From Roseiarcus sp963806935 (GTDB lineage Bacteria > Pseudomonadota > Alphaproteobacteria > Rhizobiales > Beijerinckiaceae): 64,000 bases of DNA. The notes beneath the pieces are model-generated. The model was not told the origin of the DNA. It searched no databases and saw only the letters and a list, made by a program, of their open reading frames with translations. Where the stretch lies: NCBI GenBank assembly GCA_963806935.1, contig CAWEAT010000004.1, positions 186,001 to 250,000 on the forward strand. The letters run 5' to 3'. This document shows positions 53,362 to 62,167 of this stretch, in pieces; the stretch's first letter is position 1; every line of letters starts with the position of its first letter. A program made the translations under genes and the position numbers.

Positions 53362-54399
53362 TCAGAACGCCGCGATCGGCTGCTTGCGCGACCGCCGGAA
53401 TCCGACGAAGCCGAGACCGGCGAAGCCGGCGAGCATCATCGCCCAGGTCGACGCCTCGGGGGCTGACGACGGCAGGGCGCCGTTGAATCCGTAGTAGTGC
53501 AGTTCGGCGCCGTTGCTGGTCCCGCCGTTGAGCGTGTTGGCGTACAGGAAGCCGTCGATATCAGAGGGGTTCGCAACATTATAGTCGCCCGCCAGGATCG
53601 CGCCGAACCAGTCGGACTGCGTGGTGATCGTATACGAGCCGGGGGTGCTGGGCGGCTCGAAATTCCAGATGACCTGCGTCGCCACTTCGCTTGCCGGGTC
53701 GTTCGGGGATCCGAACGAGAAATTCCCTTTGAGCGTCACATTTCCAGTGATCCCGGTCACGTTGATCACGACGGTCTTCCCCGCCTCGATGTTGGAGAAG
53801 AAGATGGTTCCGGCGTTTTCGAGCGCGGACGCAGAGATGTCGAACACCGCGAATCCTTGCGCGTTGTAGGTCACGGCGTCGAAGTTGAAGTTGTTCGGAT
53901 CGGTCGGATTGGTGTTGTTCGCCGCCTCGCCGGCGAGCGTGGTCTCCAGCTGGTTGAGCGGTGTGGTGTAGTCCGCGATCGTCGTTCCGGCCGGAATCGG
54001 CGCCTTGGAGCTTCGGCCGTTGAAGTTGACTGGGGGCGGGTTGACCGACCCGTCGTAGCTGAGCGTGGGAGCGGGGTGAGAACCGCCGAGATCATCGATG
54101 TTCAGGGGATTGGTGTTGCCCAGGGTCCCGAAAACGGTGAACGACTGCGGAGACGTCGAATTCGAGGAGTGAGTGTTATTGAAAATGCTGGCCCCGGTGA
54201 AATTGCCGCCGATCGCGGCCGATCCCTCAATGTCCGACGTCGTTAGCGCGTTTCCATTTGTCACCAGGTTATAGTCCTGCAGAATCTCTTGGGCGGTCAA
54301 CGAATCCGCGCTGGCGGACCCTGCCGAGATCGCCAACAGGGCCATTGCTGAAACACAACCCCATCCGCGCATAGACATGCCAGACATAGACTTGATCAT
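53362..54399 (-). CDS. Choice-of-anchor A family PEP-CTERM protein
   Basis: The secreted protein is 345 aa. The signal peptide is MRGWGCVSAMALLAISAGSA (cleaved after SASA). The mature N-terminal part, AQEILQDYNLVTNGNALTTS with DIEGSAAIGGNFTGAS, is the start of the choice-of-anchor A/adhesin-like domain. TVVINVTGITGNVTLKGNFS and WNFEPPSTP are further domain motifs. The C-terminal sorting signal is APEASTWAMMLAGFAGLGFV with a basic tail FRRSRKQP; Ala replaces the final Pro of the PEP motif. ATG 54399 is used; internal Met codons at residues 5, 8 and 10 are alternatives. An adhesive matrix protein is likely. Confidence 0.85.
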   Translation of the reverse strand: MIKSMSGMSMRGWGCVSAMALLAISAGSASADSLTAQEILQDYNLVTNGNALTTSDIEGSAAIGGNFTGASIFNNTHSSNSTSPQSFTVFGTLGNTNPLNIDDLGGSHPAPTLSYDGSVNPPPVNFNGRSSKAPIPAGTTIADYTTPLNQLETTLAGEAANNTNPTDPNNFNFDAVTYNAQGFAVFDISASALENAGTIFFSNIEAGKTVVINVTGITGNVTLKGNFSFGSPNDPASEVATQVIWNFEPPSTPGSYTITTQSDWFGAILAGDYNVANPSDIDGFLYANTLNGGTSNGAELHYYGFNGALPSSAPEASTWAMMLAGFAGLGFVGFRRSRKQPIAAF

Positions 54400-54974
54400 C
54401 GTTTTCCCTTGCCTTCCATTGAACCGCCGCGCGGATTCCAGCGGTCGCCAGTTAGCGGAATCGATGACCTCGATCCCTCTGGACGATCAGCACTCACAAA
54501 AACTGTTGTGTTGAATCCGCAGCAATTCTTTGAAAGCCACGGGCAGGGATTTGTCAACGCGGGACCGGCAATCTGCCGGGTTTGACCTTCCGCTACGTCG
54601 CCGCCTCACGGTTATGTGATCCGGCCGCCGGCGAGCCGTTCGGCGCGTCAGAATTTCAGGACATTTGCTTTCGGAAAATCAAGGACCGTGCTATGGTCCC
54701 AGGGTCGCGAAATTGATCCTCGCGACGGCGCGGGCTCGCCGGCGGCGACGCCCCCGCAGCATGGCTGTGCACGCAGCGGAGCGCGGGTTCGAACAAGAGG
54801 CGCTCTAAGGAGTAAGATGCTGAGATCATTAATTTATTTGCAATAGGGCGGTTTTGCATTCCTTCCGCCCGGTCTTTGTTTTCCTTCCGCCGGGTCTTTG
54901 TTTTCCTTCCGCCAAAGCCTTTGAAAGGCTTCCAACGGCTTTGCTTTCCTTCCGCCGCCTGAGCCCCCGCCAGG
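54400..54974. other. Long intergenic region with promoter-like sequence, mini-ORF and repeats
   Basis: There is no normal-sized gene. TTGCTT followed about 18 bp later by TGCTAT near 54664-54694 resembles a plus-strand promoter. Downstream, AAGGAG at 54809-54814 precedes ATG 54817 and a nine-codon frame (MLRSLIYLQ) in AT-rich sequence. A 22-bp repeat array follows (54850-54957). The upstream part (54400-54600) contains the promoter side of the PEP-CTERM gene. Confidence 0.5.
54850..54957. repeat. 22-bp repeat array with an internal palindrome
   Basis: The core CCTTCCGCC occurs at 54861, 54883, 54905 and 54948, each preceded by a T-rich TTTGTTTT- or TTTGCTTT-type stretch. Spacing is 22, 22 and 43 bp, about one and two periods. 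In the last gap lies AAGCCTTT-G-AAAGGCTT (54915-54931), a perfect palindrome around one base. The units are adjacent repeats without unique spacers, so it is not a CRISPR array. Confidence 0.75.
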
Positions 54975-56201
54975 TCAGGTGGAATTGCCTGTCACCACTC
55001 CCGCCTTTTCGACCTCGGCGCCCCTGAGCCGCGCGACCTCGATCATGTCCGCGCCCAGCAGCGGACGCAGATAGTCGAAGAACGCCTTCGTCACGTCATT
55101 CCCGGCCGGGTTGATGAGGTCGTCCTCCATCACCCGCGTCTTGCCGGCGACGGCTTCGAGCGGGATCAACGGATAGTCAACCGCGTAGTCGGCGACGCGG
55201 CGGATCGCGACCGAGCCATTGCCCGCGCCCTGAAGCGCATATTGCACCGCCTTCTCGCCGACCTCGCGCGCCTCGCGCTGGTCGACCTTGCTCACGCAGC
55301 CGACGAACGAGCGCTGCAGATAGCCGAACGTGTCGCCGCGGACGCGCTTGATCCCGAGCTTCGCCCTGACTTCGTCGCACAGGAGATCGGCGAGCGCGCC
55401 GGTGCCGGAAAGCTGGACATTGCCATGCGCGTCCTTCTCCGTTTTCCCCATCAGCCTGGTGATGATCGCCTCGCCCTTCTCGTCGTGGATGCCCTCGGAG
55501 ACCGCGACAATGCAGCGCCCGTGGCGCTCGAAGACCTCCTTCACGTCGGCGAGAAATTTGTCGACGACAAAGGTGCGCTCGGGCAGATAGATGAGATGGG
55601 GGCCATCATCGGGATACCTGCGCGCCAGCGCCGAAGCCGCGGTGAGGAAGCCGGCGTGCCGGCCCATCACGACGGCGCAATAAACGCCCTTGAGCGCCTG
55701 ATTGTCGAGATTGGCGCCGGCGAAGGCTTGGGCGACGAAACGCGCCGCCGACGGATAGCCTGGCGTATGATCGAAGCCGACGAGGTCGTTGTCGATGGTC
55801 TTCGGGATATGGACCGCGCGAAGCCCATGATCTGCGGTCCTGGCCTCCTCGGCGACGATCCGCACGGTGTCGGAGGAATCGTTGCCGCCGATGTAGAAGA
55901 AGGTGTCGATCGCGTGGGCCTTCAGGACCTTGAAGATTTCCTGGCAGTATTTGCGGTCCGGCTTGTCGCGGGTCGACCCGAGCGCCGCGGCCGGAGTTGC
56001 AGCAACCGCCTCGAGATTGGCGACGGTCTCCTGCCCGAGATCGACGAGGTCGTCGTTGACAATGCCGCGCACGCCCTGGCGCGCGCCATAGACATGCGTC
56101 ACGTCGGGGAAACGCCGCGCCTCCAGCGCCACCCCCGCCAGCGACTGGTTGATGACCGCGGTCGGGCCGCCTCCCTGTGCGACCAGGATCTTGTGCGGCA
56201 T
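54975..56201 (-). CDS. pfp: 6-phosphofructokinase, pyrophosphate-dependent type
   Basis: This 408-aa enzyme phosphorylates fructose 6-phosphate. The motif FYIGGNDSSDTVRIV has Asp after GGN, the hallmark of PPi users, where ATP-dependent enzymes have GGDGS. HIPKTIDNDLVGFDHTPGYP supplies the substrate loop with Lys, also typical of PPi enzymes. VVMGRHAGFLTAASAL and the C-terminal GYLQRSFVG contact fructose 6-phosphate. PPi-dependent enzymes are common in methylotrophs and work reversibly. ATG 56201 was chosen. The gene is monocistronic as far as visible. Confidence 0.9.
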   Translation of the reverse strand: MPHKILVAQGGGPTAVINQSLAGVALEARRFPDVTHVYGARQGVRGIVNDDLVDLGQETVANLEAVAATPAAALGSTRDKPDRKYCQEIFKVLKAHAIDTFFYIGGNDSSDTVRIVAEEARTADHGLRAVHIPKTIDNDLVGFDHTPGYPSAARFVAQAFAGANLDNQALKGVYCAVVMGRHAGFLTAASALARRYPDDGPHLIYLPERTFVVDKFLADVKEVFERHGRCIVAVSEGIHDEKGEAIITRLMGKTEKDAHGNVQLSGTGALADLLCDEVRAKLGIKRVRGDTFGYLQRSFVGCVSKVDQREAREVGEKAVQYALQGAGNGSVAIRRVADYAVDYPLIPLEAVAGKTRVMEDDLINPAGNDVTKAFFDYLRPLLGADMIEVARLRGAEVEKAGVVTGNST

Positions 56202-56373
56202 TGTTCAGCCTCCCTTTGGCGTGCCTGTCGGCCGGAAGCCTTTAGGAGCCGCAGGCGTCACGCGCAAGGGAGGGGCGATTCCGAAGCTCGGGAAAAGCCG
56301 CGAGCCCGGCCAGAACTTCCACGCGAATGATCCGGCGCGATCAGAGTCGCCATGTTTGAGGGGCCTTCAGCGC

Positions 56374-57102
56374 ATGCGCATCCACGTCGTCAATCCGAAT
56401 ACGACCCGCTCGATGACGGAGAAGATAGCCGCGGCGGCGAAGGCCGCAGCGTCGCCGGGCGTCGAGGTCACAGCCGCTAATCCCGATTTCGGGCCGCCCA
56501 GCATCGAAGGCTATTTCGACGAGGCGTTCTCGGTTCCTGGCCTCATTGAGGAGATCGGCAAGGCTGGCGGCGCCGACGCCTTCGTCGTCGCCTGTTTCGA
56601 CGACACCGGACTTGACGCGGCGCGATGCGCGACGGAGGCGCCGGTCGTTGGCATTGGCGAGGCCGCCTTCCACATGGCGAGCGTGATCGCGGCGAAATTC
56701 AGCGTCGTCACTACGCTGTCGCGCTCGATCGCGCCGATCGAGCACAACCTCGTGAAATACGGGCTCGCGGCGCGGTGCGCCCGCGTGCGCGCCGCCGAGG
56801 TTCCAGTCCTCGCGCTCGAGGAGCCAGGATCAAGCGCGCGACGCGCGATCGAGCAGGAGATCGAGCGTGCGCTCGTCGAGGACGGCGCCGAGGCGATCGT
56901 GCTCGGCTGCGCCGGCATGACCGATCTCGCCCGCGATCTCGGGCGCAAGGCTGGCGTCCCTGTGATCGATGGAGTCGCCTGCGCAGTCGCTCTCGCGGAG
57001 AGCCTGGTCAGAGTCGGGCTCAGAACATCCAAGCGCCGCACATATGCGCCGCCCCTCGCCAAGTCCTATGCGGGCGAGTTCAAGCGCTTCTCCCCGAAAT
57101 GA
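56374..57102 (+). CDS. Aspartate/glutamate (hydantoin-type) racemase family protein
   Basis: This is a 242-aa cofactor-independent racemase of the Asp/Glu/hydantoin superfamily. MRIHVVNPNTTRSMTEKIAA is the usual start. FVVACFDDTGLDAARCATEA carries the first catalytic-position segment; here the usual Cys is at AC-FDD. VLGCAGMTDLARDLGRKAGV carries the second catalytic Cys. Hydantoin and allantoin racemases are the nearest functional types. ATG 56374 has GAGGGG ten bases upstream. It stands alone between divergent pfp and convergent pyrH, so no pathway context is given. Confidence 0.85.
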   Translation: MRIHVVNPNTTRSMTEKIAAAAKAAASPGVEVTAANPDFGPPSIEGYFDEAFSVPGLIEEIGKAGGADAFVVACFDDTGLDAARCATEAPVVGIGEAAFHMASVIAAKFSVVTTLSRSIAPIEHNLVKYGLAARCARVRAAEVPVLALEEPGSSARRAIEQEIERALVEDGAEAIVLGCAGMTDLARDLGRKAGVPVIDGVACAVALAESLVRVGLRTSKRRTYAPPLAKSYAGEFKRFSPK

Positions 57103-57136
57103 GGCGGCCGAAATCGGCGCGACGCGACCAAAGCGC

Positions 57137-57865
57137 CTATGGCATTACGTAAGTCGCCCGCCCCTCGCCGATCAGCGCGGAGGGAATTGCCCCGGGCTCG
57201 TCTACCGAAAAGACGACGATCGGGATGCCGTTATCGCGCGCGAGCGCGAAGGCGGCGGTGTCCATCACCTGCAATTTGCGGGCGATGGCCTCGTCGTGGG
57301 TGAGGCGCTCGTAGCGCTTGGCGTCCGGGTTTTTCTTCGGGTCGGAGGTATAGATGCCGTCGACCTGGGTCGCCTTCATCACCGCGTCGCAGGACAGTTC
57401 CGCCGCGCGCAGCGCCGCGCCGGTGTCGGTCGTGAAGAAGGGATTGCCGGTGCCGCCGGCAAGGATGATCACCCGACGTTTGACGAGATGCGCCAGCGCC
57501 GCCTGGCGCGAATAAGGCTGGCACAGCGACGGCATCGCGACCGCGGAGAGCACCCGCGCGGGCTGGCCGATCTGCTCGAGCGCGCCCTCCATCGCCAGCG
57601 CATTCATCACCGTCGCCAGCATGCCGATCGAATCGGCGCGCGCGCGCTCGATGCCCTTGTCTGCGCCCTGGAGCCCGCGAAAAAAATTACCGCCGCCGAC
57701 GACGACCGCGACTTGCACCCCGAGCTCCGCCGCAGCCTTCAGATCCCCCGCCATCCGCTGCACGGTCGGCGCGTGCAGGCCGTGCGTGTCGGGCCCCATC
57801 AGCGCTTCGCCCGAAAGCTTGACAACGACGCGGCGGAATAAGGGTTTCGGCGTTTTCGTCGTCAT
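57137..57865 (-). CDS. pyrH: UMP kinase
   Basis: PyrH phosphorylates UMP to UDP in pyrimidine synthesis and is an allosteric hexamer. The 242-aa protein has RRVVVKLSGEALMG, VAVVVGGGNFFRGLQGADKG, DSIGMLATVMNALAMEG, ILAGGTGNPFFTTDTGAALR and KATQVDGIYTSDPKKNPDAK, all family motifs. It lies downstream of rpsB-tsf in the standard order but is separated from tsf by an intrinsic terminator. It therefore probably has its own promoter as well as some readthrough. Confidence 0.96.
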   Translation of the reverse strand: MTTKTPKPLFRRVVVKLSGEALMGPDTHGLHAPTVQRMAGDLKAAAELGVQVAVVVGGGNFFRGLQGADKGIERARADSIGMLATVMNALAMEGALEQIGQPARVLSAVAMPSLCQPYSRQAALAHLVKRRVIILAGGTGNPFFTTDTGAALRAAELSCDAVMKATQVDGIYTSDPKKNPDAKRYERLTHDEAIARKLQVMDTAAFALARDNGIPIVVFSVDEPGAIPSALIGEGRATYVMP

Positions 57866-57924
57866 GGGCGCCCTCCTCGAACCTCGATCGCGCCGCCCGC
57901 GGCTGCGCCATCGCCTGTCGCGAT

Positions 57925-57952
57925 AAAAAAAGCGGCCCTGACAGGGCCGCTT
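57925..57952 (-). terminator. Intrinsic terminator after tsf
   Basis: AGCGGCCCT and AGGGCCGCT form a perfect 9-bp stem with a 3-nt loop. On the minus strand it is followed by TTTTTTT. It lies shortly after the tsf stop codon and before pyrH. Confidence 0.85.
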
Positions 57953-57970
57953 GTTGGAATCGCCAGGCCG

Positions 57971-58864
57971 TCAGGCCCCTTCCGCCGGTTTCTCGACGCC
58001 TTCGCCGAGCGCATAGCGGACAAAGCCAGTGACCGCGATCGGCGCGCCGACCGTTTTCTCGGCCTCTTTGATCGCCTGTGCGACGTTCTTGGCCGGATCG
58101 TGGACATAAGCCTGATCGACGAGGCAGACCTCTTTGAAGAAGGTCTTCAACCCCGATTCGACAATCTTCTCGAGCACGTTCGCGGGCTTGCCGGCGTTCT
58201 TCTCGGCGAGCACCGCGCGCTCGCGGGCGACCGTCTCCGGCTCGAGCCCGGCAGCGTCCAGAGCGATCGGGCTTGCGGCGGCGACATGCATCGCGAGCTG
58301 GCGGCCGACCGCCGCCAGCCGATCCTTGTCGCCGGTGGATTTGAGCCCGACGATCACCCCGATTCTGCCCAGGCCATCGGCAATCGACCCATGCACATAG
58401 TGGCCAATTGCGCCCTCGGCGACGCTGATGCCCTGCGCCCGGCGCAGCGTCATGTTCTCCCCAATGGTGGCGATGGCGTTGGCGATCGCTTCGCTGACCG
58501 TGCCGCCGCCCGGATAACGCGCGCCGAGCACCGTTTCCACGTTGACCTGAGGCGCGTGGTCGAGCGCGACCGCGAGCACGCCCCTGACCAGCGCCTGGAA
58601 ATCATTGTTGCGGGCGACGAAATCGGTCTCGGAATTAACCTCGGCGACAACCCCGAAATTGCCCTTGACCGCCAGTCCGACAAGGCCCTCGGCCGCCACG
58701 CGTCCGCTCTTCTTGGCCGCCTTGGCGAGGCCTTTCTTGCGCAGCCAATCCACCGCCTGCTCGATGTCGCCGTTGGTCTCGCTCAATGCATTCTTGCAAT
58801 CCATCATGCCCGCGCCGGTCTTTTCGCGCAGATCCTTGACCAGCCCCGCGGAAATGGTCGCCAT
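57971..58864 (-). CDS. tsf: Translation elongation factor Ts
   Basis: EF-Ts recycles EF-Tu by GDP exchange. The 297-aa protein starts MATISAGLVKDLREKTGAGM followed by MDCKNALSETNGDIEQAVDW (the N-terminal UBA-like domain). The core contains VAEVNSETDFVARNNDFQAL (TDFVARN motif), then the dimerisation subdomain and C-terminal module. ATG 58864 has AGAGGG upstream; an upstream ATG in the same frame is less likely. It follows rpsB by 111 nt and ends before a strong terminator. Confidence 0.96.
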   Translation of the reverse strand: MATISAGLVKDLREKTGAGMMDCKNALSETNGDIEQAVDWLRKKGLAKAAKKSGRVAAEGLVGLAVKGNFGVVAEVNSETDFVARNNDFQALVRGVLAVALDHAPQVNVETVLGARYPGGGTVSEAIANAIATIGENMTLRRAQGISVAEGAIGHYVHGSIADGLGRIGVIVGLKSTGDKDRLAAVGRQLAMHVAAASPIALDAAGLEPETVARERAVLAEKNAGKPANVLEKIVESGLKTFFKEVCLVDQAYVHDPAKNVAQAIKEAEKTVGAPIAVTGFVRYALGEGVEKPAEGA

Positions 58865-58975
58865 GGCGTCCCTCTTCATCCTCAAGCGCCGCACCCGACG
58901 CGATCTTGGCGCGGCGGCGCGGCTTCAAGTCACATTTCGGGGCCGGGCCACAGCCCTCGCCTCGATCGAAAAGCC

Positions 58976-60001
58976 TTACTCGGCGGCCATAAGCGCGCGC
59001 GCCTGCTCGCTCCACTTGTCGCGGGCGACCCGACCGTTGAACCTGAGATCGGCGTCGAGCTTCGCGGCCTCGTCCGGGTTCATCGCGGCAAGCTGCCAAT
59101 AGTGGAAAACGCCATGCTCATTGAGTTTCTTGACGATCTGCGGCCCGACGCCGGTAAGTTTGGCCAGGTCGTCCGGCGCGCCGCGGGGCGCCGACAGGAG
59201 CTCGAACTGCTCGGTCGTGGAAACCTCCGGCGAGGCCTCGGATTCGGCGGTTTCCGGCAGCGGTTCGGCGACCGGCGTCTCCGCTTCGCCGACATCCATC
59301 CCCTGCGCGCCCTGCCCGCGCGAAATGCCGTCGATCGCCGCGCGGGCGACGAGATCGCAGTAAAGCTGAATCGCGCGCCCTGCGTCGTCGTTCGCCGGCA
59401 CCGGGAAGGCGATGCCGTCCGGATCGCTATTTGTGTCGAGGATCGCGATCACCGGGATCTTGAGCCGGTTGGCTTCCTTGATCGCCAGCGCTTCCTTGTT
59501 GGTGTCGATGACGAACACCAGGTCGGGAACCCCGCCCATGTCCTTGATCCCGCCGAGGGCGGTTTCGAGCTTGTCGCGTTCGCGCGACAACATCAGGCGC
59601 TCCTTCTTGGTGAGGCCCTTTGCGCCCTCGCCCAGAAGCTCATCGACCTTGCGCAGGCGTGAGATCGAAGCCGATATGGTCTTCCAGTTGGTCAGCATGC
59701 CGCCGAGCCAGCGGGCGTTGACGAAATATTGCGCCGAGCGCTTGGCCGCAGCGGAAATCTCGTCGGACGCCTGGCGCTTGGTGCCGACGAACAGCACCCG
59801 CCCGCCCTTGGCGACAGTGTCGGAAACCGCCTTCAGCGCCTGATGGAGCAACGGCACCGTCTGGGCGAGGTCGATGATGTGGATCGAGTTGCGGGAGCCG
59901 TAGATATAGGGCTCCATTTTCGGGTTCCAGCGATGCGACTGGTGGCCGAAATGCGCGCCCGCCTCGAGCAATTGGCGCATGGTGAAATCTGGCAAAGCCA
60001 T
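58976..60001 (-). CDS. rpsB: 30S ribosomal protein S2 with C-terminal extension
   Basis: S2 is a small-subunit ribosomal protein. The first 240 residues are canonical: MRQLLEAGAHFGHQSHRWNP, YIYGSRNSIHIIDLAQTVPL, NARWLGGMLTNWKTI, DLVFVIDTNKEALAIKEANR and IPVIAILDTNSDPDGIAFPV. Beyond that come an acidic linker (about 245-280) and a roughly 60-residue domain with LAKLTGVGPQIVKKLNEHGV, a helix-hairpin-helix-like pattern as in L21-type extensions. Such tails are known in Hyphomicrobiales S2 proteins; their role is unclear. ATG 60001 was chosen. It leads the rpsB-tsf transcript. Confidence 0.95.
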   Translation of the reverse strand: MALPDFTMRQLLEAGAHFGHQSHRWNPKMEPYIYGSRNSIHIIDLAQTVPLLHQALKAVSDTVAKGGRVLFVGTKRQASDEISAAAKRSAQYFVNARWLGGMLTNWKTISASISRLRKVDELLGEGAKGLTKKERLMLSRERDKLETALGGIKDMGGVPDLVFVIDTNKEALAIKEANRLKIPVIAILDTNSDPDGIAFPVPANDDAGRAIQLYCDLVARAAIDGISRGQGAQGMDVGEAETPVAEPLPETAESEASPEVSTTEQFELLSAPRGAPDDLAKLTGVGPQIVKKLNEHGVFHYWQLAAMNPDEAAKLDADLRFNGRVARDKWSEQARALMAAE

Positions 60002-60407
60002 GGGTCGTCCTTGTCCGGTTGAGCCTCGGCGGATCAGTGAAGGCGAAGCGCGCTTCGCCACCGGAGCGGGACCTTGAACAGGACCCGCGAACAATCCGCC
60101 TGTGGAATGGGGCGCGATATAGGAGACCCGAAGCGGAAACGCAAGCCGAGCGCTTCCACGGCCGCGCGGGAGGCGCAACAGGCGGCGGGGTGGGAGCCCC
60201 CTTCCGGCGCCTGCGAGAAAGCCATGGGCCCGGCGGCCGTCGTCGTCATACCGTCATACGCCCTCATCATGGCTTGCCCCGGGACCGATCCGGGCGAACG
60301 GGTCAAATTCCGATTGCTTCGGCCGCGGCGAGCGTGTTTGACGTTTTCCAGCGTCCGTTTGGCCGCCCGGTTCGCCCTCGCGTCGTCTCGCCAAGCGGAA
60401 GTCCCCG
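60002..60407. other. Intergenic region, no gene seen
   Basis: About 405 nt separate the divergent rpsB and ABC permease genes and must hold both promoters. TTGACG near 60340 could be a plus-strand -35. No frame has protein-like composition and no RNA gene was recognised. Confidence 0.55.
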
Positions 60408-62138
60408 ATGCCTCCACTGACCACCTTTGTGTCTGCCGGGCGGCGGGTCCTGCCTAACCAATGGGATCTCATCGCATTCGCGGCAATTCTGGCCGTGCTT
60501 ACGGCGGTCGCCCGCAGTTATCATGGCATTTCCGCTCCCTTGCCGGCGCCGAGCGAATCGCCGATCGCGCTCGATTATTGGCAATTGCCCTACTACGCGC
60601 TGCGAACCACGCTGCGCATGTTCGCAGCGCTTGCCGCCTCGCTCGTCTTCACCTTCACGTACGCGACGCTCGCGGCCAAAAGCCGGCGGGCGGAGATGGT
60701 GCTGATCCCGGTGCTCGACGTCCTGCAGTCGGTGCCGATCCTCGGCTTTCTGTCCTTTACCGTGACCTTCTTCCTCGGCCTCTTCCCCGGCAACACCCTG
60801 GGCGCGGAACTGGCGGCGATCTTCGCGATCTTCACCAGTCAGGCGTGGAACATGGCCTTCTCCTTCTACCAGTCGCTGCGCACCGTGCCTCGAGACCTTG
60901 ACGAAGTCGCCCGCGGCTTCCGACTCACCGGCTGGCAGAAGTTCTGGCAGCTCGAAGCGCCGTTCGCGATGCCGGGCCTTATCTGGAACACGATGATGTC
61001 GATGTCGGGCGGTTGGTTTTTCGTCGTCGCCTCCGAAGCGATCACGGTCGGCGACACGACCATCGCGCTGCCGGGAGTGGGCTCTTTCATCGCCAAGGCG
61101 AACAACGAGGGCAACTGGTCGGCCATCGGGGCCGCGGTGCTGACGATGGGGATCGTCATCCTCCTTTACGATCAGCTGCTGTTCCGCCCGATTGTCGCCT
61201 GGGCGGCGAAGTTCCGGGTCGAGCTTTCGGTTAGCCAGGACGTGGAGTCTTCCTGGGTGCTGAGCCTCATCAAGCGCACGCACTGGCTGCGCTTGGGCGT
61301 CACTCCGATCTTCGGCGCCCTGCGCGGCGCGAGTCTCCTGCCGCTGCAGTTCCCTGCCGTCGCGCCGGTGCGACGGCAGTCCTCCGATGAGCCCTCACGC
61401 CTTGTCGACGCCATCTGGATTTTCGTTGTTGTCGCCGTGGCCGCCTGGGCGGCCTGGCTCACGATCACCTATATCGCCACCGAGCTGAACTGGGACGAAG
61501 TGCTGCATGTCTTCGTCCTGACGTTCTACACCCTCATTCGCGTCGTCGTGCTGATGGCGCTCGCGACTGCGATCTGGGTGCCGATCAGCGTCTGGATCGG
61601 GCTGAGGCCCCGCTGGGCGGAAGCCGTTCAGCCGATCGCTCAATTCCTGGCCGCATTCCCGGTCAACCTACTATTCGGCGCCGCCGTCAGCCTGGTGCTC
61701 GCGTTCCGTCTTAACCCGAATATATGGCTGAGCCTGCTCATCGTTTTCGGCACCCAATGGTATATCGTGTTCAACACGATCGGCGGCGCGGCGGCCTTTC
61801 CCAATGATTTGCGCGAAGCCGTAGCGAATTTCCGGATTCGCGGCTGGCGCTGGTGGACTCAAGTCATCATTCCCGCGGTCGCCCCTTATTATTTGACCGG
61901 CGCAATCACCGCGTCCGGCGGCTCGTGGAACGCCTCGATCGTCGCCGAATATGTGAAGTGGAAGGACCATACCGTCGTCGCCGACGGGGTGGGATCCTAC
62001 ATCGCCCAGGCGACCGACAAGGGCGATTTTCCGCGCATCGTGCTCGGCGTCGCGATGATGTCGCTGTTCGTGACGTTGTTCAATCGCTTGTTCTGGCGCA
62101 GGCTTTACGCCTACGCGGAGCGGCAACTGCGCCTCTGA
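60408..62138 (+). CDS. ABC transporter permease, two fused permease domains (NitT/TauT type)
   Basis: This is a 576-aa membrane protein with two BPD_transp_1 halves in tandem. Half 1 has the EAA-type loop DLDEVARGFRLTGWQKFWQL, half 2 has DLREAVANFRIRGWRWWTQV. Between them is a soluble stretch and a further helix (FVVVAVAAWAAWLTITYIAT). It resembles nitrate/sulfonate/bicarbonate-type permeases but is duplicated, so one polypeptide could replace a dimer. The substrate is unknown and no periplasmic binding protein gene is adjacent. The ATPase gene follows after 29 nt. Confidence 0.88.
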   Translation: MPPLTTFVSAGRRVLPNQWDLIAFAAILAVLTAVARSYHGISAPLPAPSESPIALDYWQLPYYALRTTLRMFAALAASLVFTFTYATLAAKSRRAEMVLIPVLDVLQSVPILGFLSFTVTFFLGLFPGNTLGAELAAIFAIFTSQAWNMAFSFYQSLRTVPRDLDEVARGFRLTGWQKFWQLEAPFAMPGLIWNTMMSMSGGWFFVVASEAITVGDTTIALPGVGSFIAKANNEGNWSAIGAAVLTMGIVILLYDQLLFRPIVAWAAKFRVELSVSQDVESSWVLSLIKRTHWLRLGVTPIFGALRGASLLPLQFPAVAPVRRQSSDEPSRLVDAIWIFVVVAVAAWAAWLTITYIATELNWDEVLHVFVLTFYTLIRVVVLMALATAIWVPISVWIGLRPRWAEAVQPIAQFLAAFPVNLLFGAAVSLVLAFRLNPNIWLSLLIVFGTQWYIVFNTIGGAAAFPNDLREAVANFRIRGWRWWTQVIIPAVAPYYLTGAITASGGSWNASIVAEYVKWKDHTVVADGVGSYIAQATDKGDFPRIVLGVAMMSLFVTLFNRLFWRRLYAYAERQLRL

Positions 62139-62167
62139 CCCGCCTGTTTCCTCAAGGAGCCTCGCCG

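Noticed and set aside
54765..54810. tRNA-like T-loop (GGTTCGAAC) before the mini-ORF
   Set aside because: No acceptor stem, anticodon arm or D arm could be laid out around it.
54850..54957. CRISPR array
   Set aside because: The units are contiguous 22-bp repeats with no unique spacers, and no cas genes are present.
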